Positions 1-7,493 of a stretch of 64,000 bases of DNA are shown piece after piece; position 1 is the stretch's first letter, and each line of letters begins with the position of its first letter. Location of the stretch: contig NZ_FNVV01000012.1 in the NCBI RefSeq assembly GCF_900108345.1, positions 444,978-508,977 on the forward strand. Direction: 5' to 3'. The DNA is from Bacteroides ndongoniae (GTDB lineage: Bacteria; Bacteroidota; Bacteroidia; Bacteroidales; Bacteroidaceae). Made by a program: the position numbers and the translations under genes. The notes under the pieces were generated by a model. The model made no database searches, had not been told where the DNA came from, and saw nothing but the letters and a program-made list of their open reading frames with translations.

Positions 1-191
1 TCCAACGAAAGAACAGCCTGTTCTTCGGAAGTGTGAAGGGAATACAGAACTCCGCAATCTATAATACCTTTATAGAAACCTGCAAACAGGCAGGAGTCTC
101 CTTCAGGGATTACTTCTGCAGGCTGCTCAGAGAATTAAAAAAGGGAAGAACGGATTACGAAAACCTTCTTCCCATGACAATATGCAAATAA
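1..191 (+). mobile_element. IS66-family transposase, C-terminal fragment
   Basis: The reading frame from base 3 to the TAA at 189-191 is open from the window edge. It encodes a tail beginning RKNSLFFGSVKGIQNSAIYN, which matches the conserved C-terminus of IS66 transposases (RKN.LF.GS..G...AA.IY.L..TCK). The rest of the gene lies upstream of the window. Just downstream is a terminal sequence ending in GTAA on the complementary strand, as IS66 elements have. The family call is firm; whether the element is intact cannot be judged from here. Confidence 0.85.
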
Positions 192-249
192 TAATCGTTA
201 AATTTGTGGACTCTTTTTTAGACGGGTGCCTGCTGGCGCCCGTCTAAAA

Positions 250-276
250 GGGGGTACCCTAAAATTGGAAACTTAC
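250..276. repeat. Right terminal inverted repeat of the IS66-like element
   Basis: Read on the minus strand from 276, the sequence starts GTAAGTTTCCAATTTTAGGG. IS66-family ends characteristically begin with GTAA, so 276 is the likely last base of the element. IS66 elements make 8-bp target duplications; the flanking octamer here would be 277-284 (TTTTTTTG), but the left copy is outside the window. A stem-loop (GACGGGTGCC / GGCGCCCGTC) at about 221-245, between the transposase stop and this repeat, may terminate the transposase transcript. Confidence 0.7.
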
Positions 277-357
277 TTTTTTTGATACATTTTAATCTGA
301 TTTGTTCGGGTTGATAGGATTATTTTCTTTCTTTTTTGAACGATTTTTCCACATTTC

Positions 358-390
358 TTTGCATTATTCATTTTTTTTAGTCTATATTTG
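358..390 (+). promoter_or_regulatory. Bacteroides-type promoter for the fimbrillin-like gene
   Basis: TTTG at 358-361, a 21-base spacer and TATATTTG (TAnnTTTG) at 383-390 match the Bacteroidota housekeeping promoter. Transcription would start near 397, leaving an untranslated leader of about 200 bases before the ATG at 602. The promoter lies about 80 bases downstream of the IS66 end. No flanking inverted repeats that would make it an invertible switch were seen. Confidence 0.6.
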
Positions 391-601
391 CCGCCACATG
401 AACCCGATGTGATGGGATGCAGGCAAATTAGAGAGAGGCATTTATTTTTTGAAAGACAGACGTAATCGGTTTTTAAAGGCATTTGTACTTTTTTCTATAG
501 CTTATTTTCTGCACGTTCTCTCCTAAAGGAAAAGAGCCGGTTTCTGTATCGATGATAATTGTAGTAGCTGATACTATTTATTAACCCTAATATTTATTAT
601 T

Positions 602-2524
602 ATGAGAAGCAGTACAATGCTAAAATCCGCTGTACGCGGTTTTTCTTGCCTGGCCGTACTCTGTCTGTCGGCGGCATGTGTCAATCAGATTGGTGATGAA
701 GACGTTGCAGAAAGCAATATCCCAATCAGTTTCTCTGCAAAAGTAAGTAAGGCATCGACTGTCACCCGTGTGGGTAACAGCGGCTTCGAGACGGGCGACC
801 GTATCGGCTTGTTTGCCACTATGGGCGGAGCGTCTATCGATGGTTATCGTTACATCGACAACCTGCGGCTGGAGCATAACGGTACTTCGACACTTATCCC
901 CGAACGGGAAGTGTTTTATCCCGAAGGCGACGGATCATTGGACTTTCTGGCTTACTATCCTTACAGCCAGGCGGGTGTAGAAGCGGGATCGACGGTAATT
1001 CCGGTATCTGTACTGGCTGACCAGAGTACTGCGGAAAACCGTTCGGCTTCCGACTTCCTGGTGGCTACCAAAACTGGGGTGAAAAGCAGCAGTGCGGCGG
1101 TTTCGCTGACCTTCAAACATCGCATGAGCAAGCTGAACATTGAGTTGATTCCCGGAGAAGGTGCGAATTTGGACGAAATCTATCAGGACAATCCGAAGGT
1201 GATTGTAACCGGATTTTACACGAAAGCCCATTACGACCTGAAGTCGGGCGAGGTGAGCAGTCCGGAAGGGAAGTCGGACATCGTCGTTTCTGGCAAATGG
1301 AAAAAAGATAGTGACCGGCTGACCGGTAAGGATGTGATTGTGATTCCGCAGGAAGCAGACCCGGAAAGCCAGTCGGTTGTCATCGAGTGGAAGGGCATTC
1401 TGTATACTTGTCCTATCTCGGCAGTAACCCTTGAGGGTAACACGCAGCGGGCTATTCAGATTAAAATGGCGGAAGTGGAAAACCGTACGCTTGCCGGAAT
1501 TGTAGGCGAAGTGGAAGAGTGGGGCGAAACGACCAAGCAGGAAGAAACCGAAGGATCGCTGCAAACGGGCGAGGTGCATATCGCTGCATTGTCGTTCGGT
1601 ACCTCTAGTGTTTACCGGCTTTACAACAACGGAAGAACCGTGGCCGAGATTTGTAAGGAATATCTTGTTTCCGAAGCCGACGAGATTGCTTCGCAGGCTA
1701 TCGTTGCCTATCCGGTGAAGAACGAAGTGACAGACCTTACGCAGGGTGTTGTCTTGCAACTGATAGGGCAGACTGGCGAAGTGCATGGAGGTAAGGTCAG
1801 CTGGGATGCGGAGCGCAATACATTCGCTTATACGGCCGGAACTTCGGCGCCTGTCGAGACGTTGTATCTGGACGAAAAACAGTCGATTGTTGTTGATGTC
1901 AAGCCAGAAACCTGTATGAAAGTCAACGTAGTAGGCTATCGTTTGCGTGATATGCGGGCCGGTAAGCTGGATACTTATTCAGTAGTAAAGATCGGTACGC
2001 AGTATTGGATGAGGCAGGACTTGTGTGCCGTCAGCTATAAGGACGGTACGCCCATTGAGCGGCAAACTAACCTGGAGGACAAAGTGACGGGTTATTTTCA
2101 GCCAGACGACAAGGACGGTATTCGCTTCTACAACGGTGAAGCCCTGTTAGCCAACGACATCACCCCGGACGGGTGGCGAATACCTTCGACCGAGGACTGG
2201 ACGAAACTGAAAAAATACCTGAACGGCGAGGCCGGATTGCTGAAAGCCGCTTCCAGCAAATGGGAACCGCTCGATTTGGGAGAAACGACTGCTTCACATT
2301 CGGGACTGACTGGCTTCAATGCCTATCCGGTAGGAACTTGGATTAAGAGCAGCCATCAGTCTGCCTATAAGATGGTGGGCTACTGGACAATGGAAGCGGA
2401 CGGAACGCTTCCCGAACAGACTGTTTTCTTGACGGGCAGCGATGAAGGGTTTGTGATGTCTTCCACTCTTTCCACTCGTGGCGACTATTATAAGGCGCTT
2501 TCCATCCGTTGCGTCAAAGAGTAA
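602..2524 (+). CDS. Fimbrillin-like lipoprotein with C-terminal FISUMP domain
   Basis: This 640-residue exported lipoprotein has a lipobox ending LSAAC, with the acylated cysteine at residue 26. Residues of about 40-300 look like the Mfa-like/fimbrillin family of Bacteroidales: TRVGNSGFETGDRIGLF, FLAYYPYS and FKHRMSKLNIEL are typical. The last 190 residues (WMRQDLCAVSYKDGTPI, PDGWRIPSTEDWTKLKKYL, ALSIRCVKE) match the FISUMP (Fibrobacter succinogenes major paralogous) domain. It probably sits on the outer surface as a fimbrial subunit, tip or adhesin. It is monocistronic, with its own promoter and a convergent neighbour. The domain calls are by motif recognition; the ligand is unknown. Confidence 0.8.
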   Translation: MRSSTMLKSAVRGFSCLAVLCLSAACVNQIGDEDVAESNIPISFSAKVSKASTVTRVGNSGFETGDRIGLFATMGGASIDGYRYIDNLRLEHNGTSTLIPEREVFYPEGDGSLDFLAYYPYSQAGVEAGSTVIPVSVLADQSTAENRSASDFLVATKTGVKSSSAAVSLTFKHRMSKLNIELIPGEGANLDEIYQDNPKVIVTGFYTKAHYDLKSGEVSSPEGKSDIVVSGKWKKDSDRLTGKDVIVIPQEADPESQSVVIEWKGILYTCPISAVTLEGNTQRAIQIKMAEVENRTLAGIVGEVEEWGETTKQEETEGSLQTGEVHIAALSFGTSSVYRLYNNGRTVAEICKEYLVSEADEIASQAIVAYPVKNEVTDLTQGVVLQLIGQTGEVHGGKVSWDAERNTFAYTAGTSAPVETLYLDEKQSIVVDVKPETCMKVNVVGYRLRDMRAGKLDTYSVVKIGTQYWMRQDLCAVSYKDGTPIERQTNLEDKVTGYFQPDDKDGIRFYNGEALLANDITPDGWRIPSTEDWTKLKKYLNGEAGLLKAASSKWEPLDLGETTASHSGLTGFNAYPVGTWIKSSHQSAYKMVGYWTMEADGTLPEQTVFLTGSDEGFVMSSTLSTRGDYYKALSIRCVKE

Positions 2525-2545
2525 TTTATGCTTTTCTAAAGGCTT

Positions 2546-2660
2546 GTTTGTAAGGCGTTTGTAGGACACTTGCAATACATTTGTGGGACACTTGTGTGGC
2601 TCGCGAGCCGTGCAAGTGTTTCTCGCGAGCCGTACAAGTGTCCTACAAAAGCCATACAAA
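2546..2660. repeat. 22-bp periodic repeat array, two head-to-head halves
   Basis: ACTTG anchors occur at 2568 and 2590 (22 bp apart). Then the complementary anchor CAAGT occurs at 2613 and 2635 (again 22 bp apart), so the array folds back on itself around about 2603 (GTGTGGCTCGCGAGCC region). The unit resembles those at 21.7 and 46.4 kb (ACTTGCACGGCTCGCGAG). The array is noncoding and lies between two convergent genes. Confidence 0.75.
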
Positions 2661-2661
2661 T

Positions 2662-2701
2662 CCCCCGCCACAGACGTACAGAGACACGTCTGTGGCGGGG
2701 G
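2662..2701. terminator. Long GC-rich hairpin between convergent genes
   Basis: CCCCCGCCACAGACGT at 2662-2677 pairs perfectly with ACGTCTGTGGCGGGGG at 2686-2701, giving a 16-bp stem with an 8-base loop. It stands between the 3' ends of the fimbrillin-like gene (+) and the Nim-like gene (-). A bidirectional terminator is the simplest reading, but neither side has a clear T tract. Confidence 0.6.
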
Positions 2702-2738
2702 AAATCATAGGCCGGATGTGTACAGGCAAACGCTCCCG

Positions 2739-3233
2739 TTATTGCACTTCGCTCGGTCGGAGTCCAAACGACTTGCAGCAAATCTCTTCAACGGGAATCT
2801 CCCAGATTTTAACGTTGCGTACAGCCGGGTCAGAATACCCGCACTTGTTCTGTGTGTAATGCTCCATGAAGAGGTCGAGCACGCGACGTTTCTCGTCCAT
2901 GTCATCGATGAAACGTACCTGTCCGCGGCACATCACGCTACGGCTCTTCATACTATAGCTACAGGCTACCTGCTGGTGCATGTACACCAGTTCGTGACCT
3001 TCGCAGAAACTGATGCAGACGGTCGGATGCTGTTGCACCATGTCCAGTTTGCTTCCTTCGGGACCGGAGTGCAGGAAGATGGTGCCGTGTTCGCCCTTCG
3101 AAGCGTCGTAGGCGAAGTTCATGGGGATAACGTAAGGATTCCCGTTCAGGTCGGTAAGTCCTACGGTACAATAAGGGCATTTGCGTATGATGCCTTCTAT
3201 CTCTTTCGGGTCGGTGATACAGATTGTCTTCAT
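2739..3233 (-). CDS. Pyridoxamine 5'-phosphate oxidase-fold flavoprotein, NimA-like
   Basis: This 164-residue cytoplasmic protein has the split-barrel flavin-binding fold of the pyridoxamine-phosphate-oxidase-like/Nim group (Pyridox_ox_2). The family pattern is visible in the N-terminal CPYCTVGLTDLNGNPYVIPM, then IFLHSGPEGSKLDMVQQHP and SVMCRGQVRFIDD, which line the flavin site in this family. Some relatives (NimA-J) reduce 5-nitroimidazoles, but most chromosomal homologues have no proven role in resistance. The length is normal for the family. Function here is inferred as FMN-dependent reduction of an unknown substrate. Confidence 0.8.
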   Translation of the reverse strand: MKTICITDPKEIEGIIRKCPYCTVGLTDLNGNPYVIPMNFAYDASKGEHGTIFLHSGPEGSKLDMVQQHPTVCISFCEGHELVYMHQQVACSYSMKSRSVMCRGQVRFIDDMDEKRRVLDLFMEHYTQNKCGYSDPAVRNVKIWEIPVEEICCKSFGLRPSEVQ

Positions 3234-3461
3234 AATCTTATGTTTTGTGGCAAAGTTACACGATTGTATGGAAAAAGCAAGTGTCTTAGTTTACCAAATC
3301 GGCGAAAATAGTAGACATTAGTATGCTTTCTCCAATATATCGTTATCGGGCTTGCAGTTTTTCGTTTTTTCTTCTTGAATCTTTGTTGTTGGCATAATTT
3401 TTGTATAAGAAGCTTAATTTTCTCCTTTTTCAGCCTTGACGGCTTTTTTTTAACCAATTTC

Positions 3462-3492
3462 TTTGTCGTTCCTTAATTAGTGCTTACGTTTG
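3462..3492 (+). promoter_or_regulatory. Bacteroides-type promoter
   Basis: TTTG at 3462-3465, a 19-base spacer and TACGTTTG at 3485-3492 fit the consensus fully. The predicted start is near 3499, so the transcript runs almost at once into the hairpin at 3508-3545. The 342-base gap 3234-3575 holds this promoter, the hairpin and otherwise AT-rich sequence with no credible gene. Confidence 0.75.
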
Positions 3493-3507
3493 CACGATAT
3501 ATAAAGT

Positions 3508-3546
3508 GAAAGCAGACCTTGGCGCGCAGGCCTGCTTTCCTTTTTG
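3508..3546 (+). terminator. Leader hairpin with T tract (possible attenuator)
   Basis: GAAAGCAGACCT and AGGCCTGCTTTC form a near-perfect stem around TTGGCGCG, followed by CTTTTT. This has the shape of an intrinsic terminator, yet it lies between the promoter at 3462-3492 and the start codon at 3576. It could attenuate, release a short leader RNA or protect the 5' end. Confidence 0.55.
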
Positions 3547-3575
3547 ATAAAAAATAATTAATTATTAAAACTTAC

Positions 3576-5825
3576 ATGAAAGTCAAAGACCTTATTTCAC
3601 TGTTCAGCTTGCTGGCCGTGTTCCTCTTCACTGCATGTAGCGATGACGATGACAACACTTGTTCCTATCTGGACTTGAGCAAGCAAGTACTGACACTGAC
3701 CGGAGGCGAAGCCACCACTTCTACCTATTCGTTCGGTGTGAAGGCATCCGATGCCACCATTCCTTATCTGTGTCTCTATGTAGACAAAAAGACCGTTGAC
3801 AATGTTGCCAAAGGTGAGTTACCCAACTATTTGATGAACGACCTGAAGAAACAGGCCGAAGCCAAAGGTACTCCGTTTGAGCAATATGTTGCTTCGCTGA
3901 CTTATACCGGCGATCAGAGCAACCTGAAAGTAGAAAACCTCTTGCCCGGCCGCATCTACGAGTTGGTAGTGTTCGCTGTAGACGGCACACGTGCAGCCGA
4001 CAAGGCAGAATATTTGTTCTTCCAGACGATGAAGACTGAACACATCGATTGTACTTTCGATGTTGTGGTTGTTCCTGAAATGTTGGATGCACAATCGGCA
4101 GTATTCGACATCAAACCGTCTGACAAGAACGTTAAATGGTACTTCTCGGGTATTTCGAAGTCCAGTTACGAAGGCGCCATCGCTAGCGGTAATTATGATG
4201 ACGAAAGCATCGTTATCACGCTGTTGGAACAAGAACTGCAATCTATTTTTATTCAGTTGGTTCCCGAAGGCGGACAGTTGACTGATGATATTGTAGAGCA
4301 GGCACTCGACATGGTATTGCATACTGGTGATGTAGGTCTGAAATTCACAGGGTTGAATGCCAATACCGAGTACAAGTGGATGGCAGCAGCTTTCAAGATT
4401 GTTTCTACCGATGATGGCGACGAAGTAGTGCTTTGTTCCGACGTAAGCAAGGGTGACTTTGCAACGCCTCAGAAAGACCTGTCTAAAATGACCTTTGACG
4501 TTACGGTTGACAACATTACAGCTGTTTCGGCTCATGTGAAAGTCGTTCCTTCCTACATCGACGAGAAATATGTATTCTTCTCGGATGCCTTTACCGATGA
4601 AAACATCAACATGACCGATGATGAACTTATGAACGACTATGTTGAGAAGAATCAGGCGAACCTGAATTTGCCTTGGGGAACTTACAAGGGTGTGCAGGAT
4701 GTTCCTAACCTTTCTTGTATTCCCAATAGCAAGAACTATGTATTGGTCTTCGGCTACGACCGTGGCATTACGACCAAACCCGTAGTGAAACGTTTTGAGA
4801 CTCCCGAAGGAGGCAATGCTGCAGAAACAACCTTCAGCTACAAAGATGTTGTGGCTACCCCTTATCGGATTGAACTGACCATTGAACCGTCTGATCTGAC
4901 AGTGCCTTACACAAGTGTTCTGGTACCCGATGACCAATTTGACAAGGAAACATACATTGACATGGTTGAAATGGATGTTATTAACCAATACAATATGAAC
5001 GTGATGTGGAATCCGGGTATGACAATGACTTCGTTCCTCTATAGCAACACCAGCTATTGTCCGGGACTAAAGAGTGCAGGTGTATATCAGGATCTTAAGG
5101 AAGGCACATCATATACCGTATGTTCGTTTGCTCTATCGCCTGATGGTAAGGTAGCAGCCGTTCACGAACAAAAATCCATTGTCACTGTTCCTGGACTTTC
5201 CGATGCGACGGTATCGGCCGAAATCTTAGGTTATTTCGACGGTGACGAAGAAAACGGACTGGTATTCGGTTTGCCTGATAAGACAGCAGGACGTGTTATC
5301 CTGGCTATGAAATATACGAAGTCGGCAGAGGCTAAAGATGCTTGGTTCAGTGTTATCTATGATGCAGAAGAAATAGATGAGTTGGATCCTGTTTCTTTGC
5401 CGGACATCGATATTATCCAATACTATGCAACTCCTTGGACCGAACTGACTGACAGTTATCGTTTCATCATGTGCGATTGGAATACGTTGTATTACAGCTT
5501 TGCTTATGCAAAAGACAAAAATCAGGTAGAAGGTAAGGTAGCGCGTATGGAAATACCTGTAATGACAAAAGAAGGCGCTGGTACTATCGACGAACTGAAA
5601 GAATTGGTGAAAGCTGGCGAAGCAGAGAATACCCGTTCATTATTCCGTGCCATTATGCCTCAGAATAAGCAAGAGGAAGCAAAAGCTCAGAAGCCTGTTG
5701 TACAAGTGCCCTATCGCTATGGAGTGATGAACAAGGCTGTCAGCAAGACGGATACCTCAGACTTCTATCCGACGGCATTCCCGGTTGACGGTTATCTGCC
5801 GGTTGTACGTTCAGTGAAAAAATAA
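3576..5825 (+). CDS. Surface lipoprotein with tandem fibronectin/Ig-like domains
   Basis: This 749-residue protein has a lipobox FLFTAC (cysteine 21) followed by SDDDDN, the Asp-rich stretch typical of surface-exposed Bacteroidota lipoproteins. The rest reads as about five beta-sandwich-like modules of roughly 100-150 residues. Several modules have a fibronectin-like 'NLLPGRIYELVVFAVDG' or 'GLNANTEYKWMAAAF' strand and start with a similar phrase (CTFDVVVVPEM, MTFDVTVDNIT, TTFSYKDVVAT, ATVSAEILGYF). No enzyme motif was seen. The next gene, 154 bases downstream on the same strand, is a metalloprotease lipoprotein, so the two may be co-expressed. I do not recognise a named family; an adhesin or scaffold role is only inference. 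Confidence 0.75.
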   Translation: MKVKDLISLFSLLAVFLFTACSDDDDNTCSYLDLSKQVLTLTGGEATTSTYSFGVKASDATIPYLCLYVDKKTVDNVAKGELPNYLMNDLKKQAEAKGTPFEQYVASLTYTGDQSNLKVENLLPGRIYELVVFAVDGTRAADKAEYLFFQTMKTEHIDCTFDVVVVPEMLDAQSAVFDIKPSDKNVKWYFSGISKSSYEGAIASGNYDDESIVITLLEQELQSIFIQLVPEGGQLTDDIVEQALDMVLHTGDVGLKFTGLNANTEYKWMAAAFKIVSTDDGDEVVLCSDVSKGDFATPQKDLSKMTFDVTVDNITAVSAHVKVVPSYIDEKYVFFSDAFTDENINMTDDELMNDYVEKNQANLNLPWGTYKGVQDVPNLSCIPNSKNYVLVFGYDRGITTKPVVKRFETPEGGNAAETTFSYKDVVATPYRIELTIEPSDLTVPYTSVLVPDDQFDKETYIDMVEMDVINQYNMNVMWNPGMTMTSFLYSNTSYCPGLKSAGVYQDLKEGTSYTVCSFALSPDGKVAAVHEQKSIVTVPGLSDATVSAEILGYFDGDEENGLVFGLPDKTAGRVILAMKYTKSAEAKDAWFSVIYDAEEIDELDPVSLPDIDIIQYYATPWTELTDSYRFIMCDWNTLYYSFAYAKDKNQVEGKVARMEIPVMTKEGAGTIDELKELVKAGEAENTRSLFRAIMPQNKQEEAKAQKPVVQVPYRYGVMNKAVSKTDTSDFYPTAFPVDGYLPVVRSVKK

Positions 5826-5979
5826 AAATCCATGTCCATTGTCCTTCGTGAGCACGGGAGGGCAATGGCATTGGTAAAACGTGAAGCATATATAGATATT
5901 AAAAATTGATGGTTTTACACTTTTGTCATTTCTTCAATCAGGAGAAAACAGGCGTATAAGGCTGTCTAAATAGAACAAT

Positions 5980-7347
5980 ATGAAACTGAAATTATTATAT
6001 CTGTTGCCATTCTTCTGTCTGTTGTTGGCAGGATGTAGCGACGACGATGCGCTGATGACCGTATCGCAAAACGAGTTCAAGGAGATTTCTTACGAAGGTG
6101 GAGTCTTCGATATTGAAATGAATACGAATGTAGAATGGACGGCCGTCAGTCAAGCCGACTGGTGTCGTGTATCGAAGTCAGAAGGTGTGGGTAGCCGTAC
6201 ATTGTCGGTAGAGGTAGAAGCTAACTTGGGAGCTGCACGTACAGCACAAGTGGTAATCGAAGCTCAGGGCGAACAGCATACCATCACCTTTAGCCAGCAG
6301 GCTATTCCTGACGGACAGGAACTGAAATACAAACTTCCCATCGTATTTCATATCATCTATGCTGATGAGAATGACCCTAAACAGAATATTCCCGCTGATG
6401 AAATATATGCCATGCTGGACGAGGTGAACAAGATGTACCAGAATGCAGGAGCGGAAACAACGGTCGATCTGAATATGGAATTTGTTCCTGCCGAGTTCGA
6501 CCCCCAGGGTAACCGATTGGAAGAACCGGGTATCGACCGTGTAAAATGGCTGACTGCCGACTTGGATCCGACCGATGTTATGGAAGACGATACGCGCAAG
6601 TATGTACACTTCTTATGGGAGCCCAACGATTACGTGAACATCCTTGTATATCGTTTTTCGTCTTCTGCTTCTAACATTTTGGGTATATCTACCTTCCCTT
6701 ATACTACGAAGTCGCATCCTCTTGAGGGAACAGACGTTCTTGAAGATATGAATATTACGTTGGCTAATTTGAATTACGTACGTGGCGTGTCCATCAACAA
6801 TTCTTATATGGGTAATGTGGAAGATGCATTTACTCCGTTTGCTCCTGAAAATTATAAAGAACTCATCACTAAGCAAGTTTCAGGTAGCATCACGCTGGCA
6901 CACGAGCTGGGTCATTACTTTGGCTTACGCCATACTTTCTCGGAAGCACAGATTGGCTGTCTGGATACAGACTTCTGCGAAGACACTAAGAGCTATGACA
7001 AAAGCAGTTATGATATGTTTGTGAATCAGACTTATCAGTTGATGAACTATAATGCCGATTATGCCAACAAGTTCGATTGGGAAAGCTTGTTCAAACGTAC
7101 AACCTGCCAAGACGAGGAATTTGTTTCACACAACATCATGGACTACGCTTACAGCTATCTGGACGAGTTCACAGCCGACCAGCGTCTGCGTGTTCGTCAC
7201 GTGCTCGACTACAGCCCGATGATACCGGGTCCGAAGCAGACACGTGCTTACCTGAGCACAAAGGCTGTTTCCGACGCTCCGATGGATCTGCCTTTCTCTG
7301 TATCTAACTGCGGTCCCCGTGGTCTGATTGTGACTAATAATAAGTAA
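5980..7347 (+). CDS. Zinc-dependent metalloproteinase lipoprotein with BACON domain
   Basis: This 455-residue protein has signal/lipobox LLLAGC (cysteine 19) and then SDDDA. Residues of about 25-110 form a BACON domain (ISYEGGVFDIEMNTNVEWT, ADWC, VVIEAQGEQHTITFSQQA), a module usually involved in glycan or mucin contact. The catalytic part has the zinc motif HELGHYFGLRH at residues 308-318 (His308, Glu309, His312, His318) and a Met-turn region HNIMDYAY, as in M43/pappalysin-like metzincins. It probably acts at the cell surface on host or dietary proteins. It is followed by a strong bidirectional terminator. The protease fold is well supported; the substrate is unknown. Confidence 0.88.
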   Translation: MKLKLLYLLPFFCLLLAGCSDDDALMTVSQNEFKEISYEGGVFDIEMNTNVEWTAVSQADWCRVSKSEGVGSRTLSVEVEANLGAARTAQVVIEAQGEQHTITFSQQAIPDGQELKYKLPIVFHIIYADENDPKQNIPADEIYAMLDEVNKMYQNAGAETTVDLNMEFVPAEFDPQGNRLEEPGIDRVKWLTADLDPTDVMEDDTRKYVHFLWEPNDYVNILVYRFSSSASNILGISTFPYTTKSHPLEGTDVLEDMNITLANLNYVRGVSINNSYMGNVEDAFTPFAPENYKELITKQVSGSITLAHELGHYFGLRHTFSEAQIGCLDTDFCEDTKSYDKSSYDMFVNQTYQLMNYNADYANKFDWESLFKRTTCQDEEFVSHNIMDYAYSYLDEFTADQRLRVRHVLDYSPMIPGPKQTRAYLSTKAVSDAPMDLPFSVSNCGPRGLIVTNNK

Positions 7348-7380
7348 AAATAAGGTCTTTGCCTGTTAAGGCTGAAAAAT

Positions 7381-7440
7381 AAAGCAGCCGTTTCCCGAAA
7401 AGAAACCATTGGTTTCATCCGCGGAAACGGCTGCTTTTGT
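7381..7440. terminator. Bidirectional terminator between metalloprotease and rnr
   Basis: AAAGCAGCCGTTTCC at 7381-7395 pairs with GGAAACGGCTGCTTT at 7423-7437, a 15-bp stem with a T run on the + side and an A run on the other. A smaller GAAACC/GGTTTC hairpin sits in the loop. It serves two convergent genes. Confidence 0.85.
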
Positions 7441-7493
7441 TATGTATAAGGTTTGCTAAGGCAGGAAGATAGCAGGCTTTGTTGTTTCTGCTC

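Noticed and set aside
277..601. Invertible promoter for phase variation of the fimbrillin-like gene
   Set aside because: A normal promoter is present, but no inverted repeats flanking it and no nearby recombinase gene were found.
3819..4988. 389-codon minus-strand frame opposite the tandem-domain lipoprotein
   Set aside because: The plus-strand gene has a promoter, signal and lipobox; the antisense frame has none of these.
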